Below, in pieces: positions 44,391 to 56,113 of a DNA stretch of 64,000 nucleotides. Location: assembly GCF_019236175.1 (NCBI RefSeq), contig NZ_JAFAJM010000002.1, positions 1-64,000 on the forward strand, in the 5' to 3' direction. A program made the position numbers and the translations under genes. The stretch comes from Chryseobacterium sp. (GTDB lineage: Bacteria; Bacteroidota; Bacteroidia; Flavobacteriales; Weeksellaceae). Below the pieces are notes generated by a model. That model saw only the letters and a program-made list of their open reading frames with translations, ran no database searches and was not told the DNA's origin. Numbering within the stretch: the first letter of the stretch is position 1; every line of letters begins with the position of its first letter.

Positions 44391-44398
44391 TATATTTG
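44391..44398 (+). promoter_or_regulatory. -7 element (TATATTTG) for the H1-like gene
   Basis: An exact match 22 bp before ATG 44420. It contains the TTG from which a longer frame could start, so that upstream start is excluded. Confidence 0.7.
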
Positions 44399-44419
44399 CA
44401 GCCTAAATTTTTAAATATA

Positions 44420-44596
44420 ATGAAAGAACTAATTGAAAAAATCAACGCGGAATTTGAAGCGTTCACTACTGAGGCAAACCAACAAGCGGAAAAAGGGAAC
44501 AAAGCAGCAGGAACAAGAGCTCGTAAGTCAGCTTTAGAACTAAGCAAACTGTTCAAAGAATTCAGAAAAGTTTCTGTAGAAGAAGCTAAAAAATAA
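44420..44596 (+). CDS. Histone H1-like DNA-binding protein
   Basis: A 58-residue Lys-rich protein (MKELIEKINAEFEAF, then NKAAGTRARKSALELSKLF and a basic VSVEEAKK end). Such small H1-like proteins are conserved and highly expressed across Bacteroidota and are thought to coat DNA. Start ATG 44420 is set by the -7 element. Followed by a clean terminator. Confidence 0.88.
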   Translation: MKELIEKINAEFEAFTTEANQQAEKGNKAAGTRARKSALELSKLFKEFRKVSVEEAKK

Positions 44597-44605
44597 TTCA
44601 CCTTT

Positions 44606-44633
44606 AGCCGGCTTTTGAAGCCGGTTTTTTTTA
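44606..44633 (+). terminator. Terminator of the H1-like gene
   Basis: CCGGCTT (44608-44614) pairs with AAGCCGG (44618-44624), followed by eight Ts. Confidence 0.85.
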
Positions 44634-44724
44634 TCCGTATTTTCTTACGGAATCACCGGGCTTTAAGTACTGCATAAGTCTTGTTTTCCTTTATTTCTTC
44701 TTTCATTCAAACGATATTTTGTCA

Positions 44725-44732
44725 TAAATTTG
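44725..44732 (+). promoter_or_regulatory. -7 element (TAAATTTG) upstream of the 389-aa gene
   Basis: An exact TAnnTTTG match 70 bp before ATG 44803, giving a leader of about 63 nt. Confidence 0.5.
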
Positions 44733-44802
44733 TTATTTTACACTAGGTGGTGAAAATTACATTCAGAATTCGTATTTTCGGAAGGTCAACTCACAGATTA
44801 TT

Positions 44803-45972
44803 ATGAAACATTATTATTTCCTGTTCGTTTTTCTTTTTGGATTGTTTTCTGCCCAGAAAATCAGAGTCATAGATTCGGAAAACGGAAGCCCTGTTCCGAA
44901 TGCAAGAATTCTCCTTCAGGATCAGATTGTATATACCAATGAAGACGGTTTTGCACCGGTGGATCAGGGTGCTGCCGATTTTGTGGTTTCGGCATCCGGT
45001 TTCCAAACGGTAAAAAGCCCGGGATTTCGTTCTTCCATACCATTAAAACGTGTTTATAAAAGTATAGATGAAGTAAAACTGGTACGTGTGGATATCATGA
45101 AAATTTTTGAAGACGTCAATAAAAATTATAAAAAAAGATATTATAATGAGCCTTCTCTTTACAATGTAGTCTATAAAGAGAAAAAAAGCGATAATAACAG
45201 GCTCTATTTTTTAGTCATTGCAGAGACTAAATTATGGAGCAAAAGCAATTACTACAATTATAGAGACGGAGCTCAGAAAAACTACGACAATATCCTTCAG
45301 ATGCAGCTTAATAATGTAAAATATCTGAAGAATATAAAGTCAGACAGTATTTTTACAGGCGGTGGTAATGAGTTTTCTCATGAGCATGTAGGTAATTACT
45401 TTTTCAATTTTGAATTAAATCGTGTATTGTTTCATGTCAAAGAGAAAGAGTCAAAAAGTTCCGGATGGATGGTTTTTGAAGAAGGCGATGAACAATTAAT
45501 CACGTTTACGATTAAGTCTGCAGCGGGTATTGAGATGGAGGGTGAATTTAAATTCAATAAAGCGGATAAAGTCATCACTTATTTTGAAATCCATTACTTA
45601 CAGGATCACTACCCGATGGTGAAGAGAAAAACGGCAGAAGGTGAAGAATATGACTATCAGCTTGGAAACGCAATTCTTGTTTTTGATTTCTATAAAAATG
45701 GGGGAATGTATGTTCCGGCATCAAGCAGGCTTGAGGGAAATAAATATGTAGCGTATTACAAAGGGGTAAAACATGAAAGGAAAATAAGTAGGGAACTGAT
45801 CTATAATACCTTTAAAAAAGCTGATGAAAAAGGGCTTAAGCCTAAGGTGGATTTCAGTAAAAATATCTGGGATAATGTTCCGGTGAAAGAAAACAGAAAT
45901 AACACCATTCTTCTTTCCGCTGAAGAACAGGCTTTTGTTAATAGGAAGCTTCCTGATTTCGGATCTAAATAA
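44803..45972 (+). CDS. Secreted protein with carboxypeptidase-regulatory-like domain
   Basis: A 389-residue protein with a signal peptide (to LFSAQ). Residues about 20-85 read KIRVIDSENGSPVPNARILL ... SIPLKRVYKSIDEVKLV, a carboxypeptidase-regulatory-like beta-sandwich. The rest is beta-rich and unrecognised (LNRVLFHVKEKESKSSGWMV ... GMYVPASSRLEGNKYVAYYK), with aromatic repeats but no catalytic motif. Probably an outer-membrane-associated protein. Ends at a very strong terminator. Confidence 0.72.
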   Translation: MKHYYFLFVFLFGLFSAQKIRVIDSENGSPVPNARILLQDQIVYTNEDGFAPVDQGAADFVVSASGFQTVKSPGFRSSIPLKRVYKSIDEVKLVRVDIMKIFEDVNKNYKKRYYNEPSLYNVVYKEKKSDNNRLYFLVIAETKLWSKSNYYNYRDGAQKNYDNILQMQLNNVKYLKNIKSDSIFTGGGNEFSHEHVGNYFFNFELNRVLFHVKEKESKSSGWMVFEEGDEQLITFTIKSAAGIEMEGEFKFNKADKVITYFEIHYLQDHYPMVKRKTAEGEEYDYQLGNAILVFDFYKNGGMYVPASSRLEGNKYVAYYKGVKHERKISRELIYNTFKKADEKGLKPKVDFSKNIWDNVPVKENRNNTILLSAEEQAFVNRKLPDFGSK

Positions 45973-46011
45973 AAAAGAATCAAGATATTTGCAATAGAAT
46001 TTAATTTTTGA

Positions 46012-46052
46012 AAAAAAAGTCTTTAAATACTGATGTTTAAAGACTTTTTTTT
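46012..46052 (+). terminator. Terminator after the 389-aa gene
   Basis: GTCTTTAAA (46019-46027) pairs with TTTAAAGAC (46036-46044); the stem is extended by eight As before and eight Ts after. Confidence 0.9.
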
Positions 46053-46111
46053 ATTCATTTCTTTATCATCTCCGTAATTTCTTTTATCTTTAAACCAATC
46101 AATATATACTT

Positions 46112-47683
46112 ATGAGGATAAATAGATTTTTTGCAGTACCGGCTGTGATGTTGGCTGCCCAGTTTTCATGGGCTCAGGTAAAAGTAGATCCGAAAGAAAA
46201 ACTGGATCCTATTGTCAAAAGCTTTGTAGATGAGATCAATAACAATTCTCAGCTTGAAAATATGGCATATGAGCTGTTGGATGGAATAGGACCGCGTCTT
46301 GTAGGAACACCGGAAATGCTGGCCGCGAATGAGTGGAGTGCAGGTAAATTGCGCTCATGGGGAGTAGATGCCAATCTCCAGCAGTTTGGAACATGGAAAG
46401 GGTGGCAGAGAGGAATTACCCATGTCGATATGGTATATCCGCGTATAAAATCTTTATCTGCAACACAACTGGCATGGAGCCCTGCAACTAAAAAAGCTGT
46501 GGAAGCAGAAGTAATTGTACTTCCTAAAGCTTCTTCCAAAGCAGAATTTGATAAATGGCTTCCTTCTGTAAAGGGAAAAATTGTATTGATGGCACAATAT
46601 CAGAAAATCGGGCGTTCTGATGAGCAGATTAAAGAATTTGCCACTCCGGAGCTTTATGAAAAACTTAAAGCAGAGAAAGAACAGGCTACTAAAGATTTCG
46701 CTGCCTATATAAAGAATATCGGATATGATAATACGACACTTCCGGAAGCCCTTGAAAATGCAGGCGCTGCAGGAATAGCTATTTCAAACTGGACTGGTAT
46801 TATGGGGGCAAACAGAATTTTTGGAGCTAAAACAGCAAAGATTCCTATGATTGATATTGATGTGGAAGACTATGGAATGCTTTACAGAATGGCAGAAAAA
46901 GGAGCTCAGCCTAAAATCAAAATCGAAGCTCAGTCGAAAATACTTCCTGAAGCTAAAAATTTTAATACCATCGGCATGATTAAAGGAAAAGAAAAACCTG
47001 ATGAGTATGTGATTCTTTCTGCCCATTTGGATTCATGGGACGGAGCACAGGGAGCAACGGATAACGGTACGGGAACGCTTACCATGCTTGAAACCATGAG
47101 GCTTTTAAAAAAGTATTATCCAAACAATAAGAGAACGATTGTGATAGGGCTCTGGGGAAGTGAAGAGCAGGGGTTGAATGGTTCCAGAGGCTTTGTGGCG
47201 GATAATCCTCAGATTATCAAAGGAGTGCAGGCTGCTTTCAATCAGGATAACGGAACCGGGAGAGTGGTGAATATCAGCGGGCAGGGATTTGTAAAAGCAT
47301 ATGACTATGTAGGAAGATGGCTTGACGGAGTTCCGAAATCAGTAAGAGGTCATATTAAAACTGATTTCCCGGGAATGCCCGGAGGCGGTGGTTCTGATCA
47401 TGCTTCATTCGTAGCGGCTGGAGTACCGGGAATATCCTTAGGTTCTCTCAATTGGGGGTACTTCGGTTATACATGGCATACAACAAAGGACACTTATGAT
47501 AAAATCGTTTTTGATGAAGTAAAAAATAATGTGGTCCTTACGGCTGCTCTGGCTTATATGGCTTCAGAAGATCCTGAATTCAGCAACAGAGAAAAAAGAG
47601 TGATGCCAAAGGATGATAAAGGAGAAATAATAAAGTGGCCGGAAGTAAAAGAGCCGAGAAGAAGTTCAAAAGATTATAAATAA
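46112..47683 (+). CDS. Secreted M28-family aminopeptidase
   Basis: A 523-residue protein with a signal peptide (to FSWAQ). Residues about 150-270 form a PA-type insert; the M28 zinc core (about 300-500) has LSAHLDSWDGAQGATDNGTG (two ligands), GLWGSEEQGLNGSRG (catalytic Glu and ligand) and YTWHTTKDTYDK (final His). It removes N-terminal residues from peptides in the periplasm or outside. Full length. Confidence 0.93.
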   Translation: MRINRFFAVPAVMLAAQFSWAQVKVDPKEKLDPIVKSFVDEINNNSQLENMAYELLDGIGPRLVGTPEMLAANEWSAGKLRSWGVDANLQQFGTWKGWQRGITHVDMVYPRIKSLSATQLAWSPATKKAVEAEVIVLPKASSKAEFDKWLPSVKGKIVLMAQYQKIGRSDEQIKEFATPELYEKLKAEKEQATKDFAAYIKNIGYDNTTLPEALENAGAAGIAISNWTGIMGANRIFGAKTAKIPMIDIDVEDYGMLYRMAEKGAQPKIKIEAQSKILPEAKNFNTIGMIKGKEKPDEYVILSAHLDSWDGAQGATDNGTGTLTMLETMRLLKKYYPNNKRTIVIGLWGSEEQGLNGSRGFVADNPQIIKGVQAAFNQDNGTGRVVNISGQGFVKAYDYVGRWLDGVPKSVRGHIKTDFPGMPGGGGSDHASFVAAGVPGISLGSLNWGYFGYTWHTTKDTYDKIVFDEVKNNVVLTAALAYMASEDPEFSNREKRVMPKDDKGEIIKWPEVKEPRRSSKDYK

Positions 47684-47727
47684 TCCTATTGATACTTTTG
47701 AATTGTATTCAATATAGAGTATAAATA

Positions 47728-47761
47728 AAAGAGGCTGTTTCAGTATAGAAGCAGCCTCTTT
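47728..47761 (+). terminator. Terminator after the M28 peptidase
   Basis: AAAGAGGCTG (47728-47737) pairs with CAGCCTCTTT (47752-47761), followed by a T7 run. Confidence 0.88.
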
Positions 47762-47815
47762 GTTTTTTTAATTCTAAAGATTTCAAGAACGAAATGATCC
47801 TGGTATTTTAAAACC

Positions 47816-50603
<2,788 letters not shown>

Positions 50604-50800
50604 TGTTCTGTTTTCGGGTAGCTAAAATAAGGTTTTGGAATGAGAAAAGAGAGCGTGTTTGGTATTAAATGATCTGAAAAGACTATTTGAATACTCGTTT
50701 CGATAGGCCGGGTTATAGATTATTCTGAGCTTTATAATGAATAAACTCCATTTTTTTTAATTTCTTGATGTATGTTAAGGATATGGAAATATGGTTTTTC

Positions 50801-50808
50801 TATTTTTG
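50801..50808 (+). promoter_or_regulatory. -7 element (TATTTTTG) for yceI
   Basis: An exact match 50 bp before ATG 50858. It lies within a longer open frame that begins at 50765, excluding that start. Confidence 0.6.
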
Positions 50809-50857
50809 TATCCGAAAACAACAAAGATTTCAAACAAACTTTTTTAAACATTTCAAT

Positions 50858-51532
50858 ATGAAAAAAATTAGCGTAATTGCATTAGTAGCAGTAGGATTAC
50901 TGGCAGCATCATGTAATAGTAAAGAAAAATCAGATACAGGAGTAGCTAGTGAACAGACCGTTGCAGAAAGCAAAGGTGAAGTATTGGCAGTAGATACTAC
51001 CGCTTCAGTAGTTAACTGGAAAGCTTTCCATAAGGGAGGTTTTGCGCCTCGTTGGGGAACTCTTGCCGTTAAATCCGGAGATTTAAGCATTGATGGAGGA
51101 CAGATTGCAGCAGGAAACTTTATTATTGATATGACTTCTATTAAAGTTGATCCGGCTTCTGTTACTGAAAAAGATAAAAAACCGGCTGACCTTGAAGCTC
51201 ACCTGAAAAATCCTGATTTCTTTAATGTAGAAAAAAATCCGGTTTCAGATTTTAAAATTACAAGTGTAACAGACTTAAAAGAGACACCAAAAGACGCTGT
51301 AGCAGGAGCTAACAAAACCGTAAGCGGAAATCTTACTTTATTAGGAAAAACTATGAATGTGACTTTCCCTGCTAAAGTAGATGTAACAGAAAATTCAGCA
51401 GCTGTTCAGGCTAAATTTACTGTAAACAGAACAGATTGGGGAATCAAGTTCGGTACTTCAGAAGCTGATCCTGCAGAATGGATGATCAGTAAGGATATCG
51501 AGATCGCCATCGATGTAAAAGCTAAAAAATAA
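50858..51532 (+). CDS. YceI-family lipoprotein
   Basis: A 224-residue protein. The signal MKKISVIALVAVGLLAASC ends in a lipobox Cys. The YceI lipocalin-like domain (about 50-224) has VDTTASVVNWKAFHKGGFAP, ADLEAHLKNPDFFNVEKNPV and VSGNLTLLGKTMNVTFPAKV. YceI proteins bind polyprenyl quinone-like lipids or amphiphilic substrates. A longer frame beginning at 50765 carries 31 extra residues that precede the signal peptide and is excluded by the -7 element. Confidence 0.92.
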   Translation: MKKISVIALVAVGLLAASCNSKEKSDTGVASEQTVAESKGEVLAVDTTASVVNWKAFHKGGFAPRWGTLAVKSGDLSIDGGQIAAGNFIIDMTSIKVDPASVTEKDKKPADLEAHLKNPDFFNVEKNPVSDFKITSVTDLKETPKDAVAGANKTVSGNLTLLGKTMNVTFPAKVDVTENSAAVQAKFTVNRTDWGIKFGTSEADPAEWMISKDIEIAIDVKAKK

Positions 51533-51551
51533 TTGTTGTAAACAATGAAAT

Positions 51552-51596
51552 AATAAGAAAAGAGCTGCTTTTTATAAAAGCAGCTCTTTTCTTATT
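51552..51596 (+). terminator. 21-bp perfect hairpin terminator after yceI
   Basis: 51552-51572 pairs perfectly with 51576-51596 (core AAGAGCTGCTTTT / AAAAGCAGCTCTT) across a 3-nt loop. A/T-rich ends make it bidirectional between yceI and the convergent hypothetical gene. Confidence 0.85.
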
Positions 51597-51633
51597 ATTT
51601 GAACTGCCTGATCTACAGACAATACATAAGAAA

Positions 51634-52065
<432 letters not shown>

Positions 52066-52084
52066 TCATATATAAATTAAACTT

Positions 52085-52092
52085 TATTTTTG
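52085..52092 (+). promoter_or_regulatory. -7 element (TATTTTTG) for the DUF1294 gene
   Basis: An exact match 18 bp before ATG 52110. Confidence 0.55.
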
Positions 52093-52109
52093 CTGCAAAT
52101 TAATTGTAG

Positions 52110-52361
52110 ATGATTTCTTTTCTGCTGATCGCTAATCTGATTACTTTCGGAATTTTTGGATTTGACAAACTGCAAGCCAAGAGACACCAATGGAGAATCT
52201 CAGAAAATGCTCTTTTAGGACTTTCCTTTATTGGGATCATAGGAGCAGCTTCCGGAATGATTGTTTTTAATCATAAGGTTTCCAAAAAATCTTTCCTTGT
52301 TAAATTCATCATTGTAGTTTTAATTGATCTTGTATTACTTTACCGTTTCATCAGGCATTAA
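52110..52361 (+). CDS. DUF1294 membrane protein
   Basis: An 83-residue integral membrane protein with two or three TM helices (LIANLITFGIFGFDKLQAKR, LGLSFIGIIGAASGMIVFNH, FIIVVLIDLVLLYRF). The motif FDKLQAKRHQWRISE is the DUF1294 signature. Function unknown. Single gene between two convergent units. Confidence 0.88.
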   Translation: MISFLLIANLITFGIFGFDKLQAKRHQWRISENALLGLSFIGIIGAASGMIVFNHKVSKKSFLVKFIIVVLIDLVLLYRFIRH

Positions 52362-52365
52362 ACTA

Positions 52366-52392
52366 AAAGACTGCCTCAATCTGGCAGTCCTT
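52366..52392. terminator. Bidirectional terminator
   Basis: GACTGCC (52369-52375) pairs with GGCAGTC (52383-52389), with A/T flanks on both sides. It separates DUF1294 from the leftward beta-helix unit. Confidence 0.7.
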
Positions 52393-52401
52393 TACATGTT
52401 C

Positions 52402-52623
52402 TTAGGGTTCCGTTTTAATGGTTTTCCATACGCCGCCTAAATAGATTTGCGAAATATTTAGGGTTTCATCATAAAAAATATGCCCATTTGGCGGAGCCGA
52501 ATTTCTGAATTGTGTCGGAGCACTTTCTCTCAGCCACGAATAATTCCAGGTATACATAGCGGTGTTATGATTATTTCCGGTATAAGTGTTTGTATTTTCC
52601 TGTGTGCTGTGCGCAGGTCCCAT
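52402..52623 (-). CDS. Small protein downstream of beta-helix gene A, 73 aa
   Basis: ATG 52623 is 17 bp after the stop of the beta-helix gene. The protein is polar and Asn/Thr-rich (TNTYTGNNHNTAMYTWNYSW) and its end, IYLGGVWKTIKTEP, resembles the end of the beta-helix proteins (IWKPFGIINN). It could be a detached C-terminal tip module, an assembly factor or a separate small protein. No match to a known family. Confidence 0.55.
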   Translation of the reverse strand: MGPAHSTQENTNTYTGNNHNTAMYTWNYSWLRESAPTQFRNSAPPNGHIFYDETLNISQIYLGGVWKTIKTEP

Positions 52624-52640
52624 TACGATAGGATATGCAA

Positions 52641-54140
52641 TTAATTATTAATAATACCAAAAGGTTTCCAGATATTCACTTCGTGTGTAGTATTGATCCA
52701 TCCGATCGGTGCATCAACGGAAGGATTTGTATTTAAAATAATATCACCTCGTTTCCAGTCAGGAGAAGAAATAACGGGGTAAGTTTCAGCATAGGCTATT
52801 TTTACCTTGTCCATATGAGGAACTTCATTTAAATTTTGGTAATACAGGGTTCCCAGATTGTTATTAGTAATATAATTACCTTTGATATTGGGGCAGATTT
52901 CAGATAAACATTTATTGTTGGTGATCGTGGTTTTTAATCCGGGCTCTGCTTTGATATCATATACTTTGAAATTTCTAACGGAATTTCCCCTTACCTCATC
53001 ATAAAGAGATCCTCTTCCGGTAATATGGATACCAATAGAAATAGTATCCGGCTCCTTATGTTTATAAATTAATAGATCATTGTCAATAACTTTATTTCCT
53101 CCGGTGCTTAAAGAATGTTGGGTATTATTGTTTAAAGAGATTCCGTATCCGGGTTGTGAAAGAGCAATATAATTGCTGTTGATATTCCAGTGGTTACAGT
53201 CTTCGGTAATTATAATTCCAATATGTCTGCAGAAATCAATCGTGGAGTTACATACATTAACATGTGAAGTTTTTTCAGCAAAAATCCCTTCGTAAACGTT
53301 AACTATAAGAGTATCAGAGATTTTCCAGCCTTTTTTTAATGTATTTCCTTCAAACCAGATCCCCCGACTGTCCGGAATATCATAAGCCTCATGGATTGAA
53401 ATGGATGTATTGTTGGAAATCTCATTATTGGCAGATACCCCTTTGATCAAGATCCCTGTCCGACAGTTTTCTGTTTTTACCGTCTGAATTTGAGACGACC
53501 AGAGATAGTTGACTTCCAAAGCAGTTTGGTAGCCTCTGATAAGAAGATCTCTGCATACTGTGTCATAAATATGATTGTCTGAAGTGCCGTTGATTCTGAT
53601 TCCGGTAAAAAGGTTGTCTGAAGTAGTATACCAGATGATATTGTAAATTCCGAAACCTTCCAGTACCACTCCGGATGCATGGATGTTGATTCCGTCATTG
53701 TTGTGGGTAATAAGAAAAGGAGGGAAGCTTACCAGACTTTTTGTAGAAGCACCTGTGATTTTGATCGCCTTATTGATTTGCAGTGGCTTATGAAGCATAT
53801 ATCTCTTATTATCAAGATGCAGAATCTGTCCGATTTCCATTTCATCAATGAGTTGCTGGATTTTCTCTGAGTCATCCGTATTACCATCTCCGGATGCATC
53901 CGTAATCTTTATGGAAATATCATTGGTAACAATTCTTTTATAATAAGCTCTGGACTCATCACTATTGATTTTTGTCCAATACAGATAGCGGCCATACTCC
54001 GGAAGCGGAGTATTTTGTTTTCTAAAATTAACGAGTTCCCCGCTATTGTGATCAATCAGAGTGATAATCTCTCTGTCTAATGTAGAATCTTGAGAATCAA
54101 TAAATTCTTTGATCGTCAGTAATCCTAAACTATTTGTCAT
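52641..54140 (-). CDS. Beta-helix protein A (tail-spike/pectate-lyase-3-like)
   Basis: A 499-residue protein without signal peptide. A conserved N-terminal cap (about 1-75) is followed by GDGNTDDSEKIQQLIDEM, the start motif of pectate-lyase-3-type right-handed helices seen in phage tail spikes. Many Asn/Gly-turn rungs follow (NNEISNNTSISI, WNINSNYIALSQPGYGISLN), then a C-terminal region with RGDIILNTNPSVDAPIGWIN ending IWKPFGIINN. It aligns along its length with protein C (56114), with a deletion in the middle. Transcribed from its own copy of the shared leader. Cytosolic or carried by an unknown export route. Confidence 0.8.
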   Translation of the reverse strand: MTNSLGLLTIKEFIDSQDSTLDREIITLIDHNSGELVNFRKQNTPLPEYGRYLYWTKINSDESRAYYKRIVTNDISIKITDASGDGNTDDSEKIQQLIDEMEIGQILHLDNKRYMLHKPLQINKAIKITGASTKSLVSFPPFLITHNNDGINIHASGVVLEGFGIYNIIWYTTSDNLFTGIRINGTSDNHIYDTVCRDLLIRGYQTALEVNYLWSSQIQTVKTENCRTGILIKGVSANNEISNNTSISIHEAYDIPDSRGIWFEGNTLKKGWKISDTLIVNVYEGIFAEKTSHVNVCNSTIDFCRHIGIIITEDCNHWNINSNYIALSQPGYGISLNNNTQHSLSTGGNKVIDNDLLIYKHKEPDTISIGIHITGRGSLYDEVRGNSVRNFKVYDIKAEPGLKTTITNNKCLSEICPNIKGNYITNNNLGTLYYQNLNEVPHMDKVKIAYAETYPVISSPDWKRGDIILNTNPSVDAPIGWINTTHEVNIWKPFGIINN

Positions 54141-54199
54141 TTTTTGTTTTTAAAAGTTAATAATTGAGCATCGATAATCCTGTAGAATGATCATGAAAA

Positions 54200-54234
54200 C
54201 AAAGATAAAAACGGGTAACGTCAGAACCTGGCGC
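54200..54234 (-). promoter_or_regulatory. Shared promoter/operator leader, copy A
   Basis: On the plus strand CAAAGATA (54200-54207; minus -7 TATCTTTG), then the operator-like block AACGTCAGAACCTGGCGC (to 54234). It is the most diverged of the three copies (GTAACGTC, CTGGCGC). The leader from -7 to ATG is about 60 nt. Confidence 0.7.
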
Positions 54235-54301
54235 ATTATTTTTATTTTCAAGAAAAAGGCTTTGTAAAGTGGTGAAATAGTTTCTCTTTTTGGAAGCAAA
54301 A

Positions 54302-54325
54302 ACACCTCGGATGAGGTGTCTTTTT
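54302..54325 (-). terminator. Terminator of beta-helix gene B
   Basis: ACACCTC (54302-54308) pairs with GAGGTGT (54313-54319); leftward it is followed by TTTTT. Confidence 0.7.
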
Positions 54326-54326
54326 A

Positions 54327-55955
54327 TTATACAATAAGCTGTATGTTTCCCTGGATGATATAATTAAGATTAGGTTCGTTAAATCCTGTTATTTTAATTA
54401 CCAGAAATCCACTTTCATTTTCAATGGAAGTAATTTGGATATTTCCTTCATCTTTAGAAGAAAGGTTTTGCCCGAAAATGTCGCCATAAAACCATCTTCC
54501 ATAAGAATAAGTAGCAATATGAATATTGTATTTTACAAACATCATGTATTCCTGGAATTTAATTTTAGTTTTAATTTTGATGCCAAAATTAGCAGGATCA
54601 CTTCCGATCAATTCGTGAGTGCAGTCAGGAATAAAACCTGTTTTTCCATCCCCTACATCTCCGCTTCTTGTTACCGGAATGACGCCAAATTGTCTTTTGA
54701 TATTACCTACAGCTTTATTATCTGTACTTTTTTCCTGGCCGTAAGAAGTGATGTTGGTAAAATCACCTACGATCCAGTTAGGGGGAAGAGCCCCATCACC
54801 TTCATAGACTGGAAGCTCAAACTTGATGTAATTTCTTGCCTGAGATACATTCATAAGGCCTCTGTAAGTAAATCCGTTATGTTGTTGATTGATGTTGACA
54901 ATCGTATTGTTTTTCCATGTACCGGTTGCTTCTCTGTCTTCTGACTGTCCTCTGTAGTCAGGACCAATCAGAGGCCGGTCAGTATAATTGAAATAGCTGT
55001 TGGAAATTTCAAAATTTCCTGTACGTACCTCGGATAGATCGATGACATCTTTTATGAGTTCTGCATACAAGCCATTAATAGTTACTCCCAAACAGTCTTC
55101 TTTGAACTTCATGCCCGTATTTCCGCCTTCTGTTGTAGGTGAAATTAGAGTAGTTGCTGTAGTGCCGCCCTGAAATAAAAATCCTAAATTTCTGGTGGCA
55201 GTAACGCGTTCCAGAAGCAGGGCATTATTTTGACCTAGAAACTGATAACAATATTCATCCGGAATGTTTTTTCCGGAATTTGAAGTGGAAATTATATTTT
55301 TTAATACGGTATAATAGCAGTTGTCAAATTTTATTGAACAGGTTGATTCAAAGAAAGCTATGTTTTCCAAAACGCAGCCGATACAGAAATTTACAAAATG
55401 CAAACCAATATTACAGTTTTTAAAATTAGCATCTCTAATTTGAGAATAAGAAATCATATTTGACCCATATGGATCTAAAAGGTTTGAGTGCAGAGAATAT
55501 GGGATGTCCTCACCATTTCCCTGCCGATAGGCTGTTGCTACTATTGTATTATGGGTATTTCCGATGAAAGAAGCTCCATTACCATAAAAAGTAACATTAG
55601 AAGTAATATAAATGGTGTGATTGATACGATAGCTTTTTTGGCCATTAAATTTCAAAGAACCCCGCTCGATAATAGAGAGATAAAGCACAGCTTTGTTGAT
55701 GCTTTCAGTGTCATCAGTGAGACCGTCACCTTTGGCCCCAAAAATACCAACGTCTACAGGATCACTGCTATTGGTTACAGTCCGGTTGATATAAAAGGCA
55801 CCATTCCTGTTTCTGTAAACCGTTCCGTCTACGTATTTAAGGCTAAGAACTCTTTCATAAACATAAGGTTCAAAAGTAAATTCATCAATCAGTTCTATCA
55901 CATCCTGATCGGGAATTGTACTTGTAACTGAGAAAAATTCATTGGTAAAAATCAT
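54327..55955 (-). CDS. Beta-helix protein B (tail-spike/pectate-lyase-3-like)
   Basis: A 542-residue protein without signal peptide. A short N-terminal cap is followed by VDVGIFGAKGDGLTDDTESI, the pectate-lyase-3 start motif, then Asn-rich rungs (YQFLGQNNALLLERVTAT) and a different C-terminal domain (about 400-542; WIVGDFTNITSYGQEKSTDN, LGIKESG-free). It shares the cap motif and leader with A and C but diverges in the helix and tip, as receptor-binding proteins often do. No catalytic residues assigned. Confidence 0.78.
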   Translation of the reverse strand: MIFTNEFFSVTSTIPDQDVIELIDEFTFEPYVYERVLSLKYVDGTVYRNRNGAFYINRTVTNSSDPVDVGIFGAKGDGLTDDTESINKAVLYLSIIERGSLKFNGQKSYRINHTIYITSNVTFYGNGASFIGNTHNTIVATAYRQGNGEDIPYSLHSNLLDPYGSNMISYSQIRDANFKNCNIGLHFVNFCIGCVLENIAFFESTCSIKFDNCYYTVLKNIISTSNSGKNIPDEYCYQFLGQNNALLLERVTATRNLGFLFQGGTTATTLISPTTEGGNTGMKFKEDCLGVTINGLYAELIKDVIDLSEVRTGNFEISNSYFNYTDRPLIGPDYRGQSEDREATGTWKNNTIVNINQQHNGFTYRGLMNVSQARNYIKFELPVYEGDGALPPNWIVGDFTNITSYGQEKSTDNKAVGNIKRQFGVIPVTRSGDVGDGKTGFIPDCTHELIGSDPANFGIKIKTKIKFQEYMMFVKYNIHIATYSYGRWFYGDIFGQNLSSKDEGNIQITSIENESGFLVIKITGFNEPNLNYIIQGNIQLIV

Positions 55956-56016
55956 AAGCTCTGTTTTTAAAGGTTAATAAATAATCACAGATAATCCTGT
56001 AGAATGATCCTGAAAA

Positions 56017-56051
56017 CAAAGATAAAAACGGGTGACGTCAGAACCTGACGC
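56017..56051 (-). promoter_or_regulatory. Shared promoter/operator leader, copy B
   Basis: CAAAGATA (56017-56024; minus -7 TATCTTTG) and TGACGTCAGAACCTGACGC (56033-56051). The latter contains the palindrome TGACGTCA and an inverted repeat CGTCAG/CTGACG around GAAC. Confidence 0.75.
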
Positions 56052-56084
56052 ATTATTTTTTCTTTTTAGAACCATTAGGAAATG

Positions 56085-56111
56085 AAAAAACAGTCATTAA
56101 GACTGTTTTTT
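56085..56111 (-). terminator. Terminator of beta-helix gene C
   Basis: AAAAAACAGTC (56085-56095) pairs with GACTGTTTTTT (56101-56111), directly beyond the stop at 56114. Confidence 0.82.
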
Positions 56112-56113
56112 CA

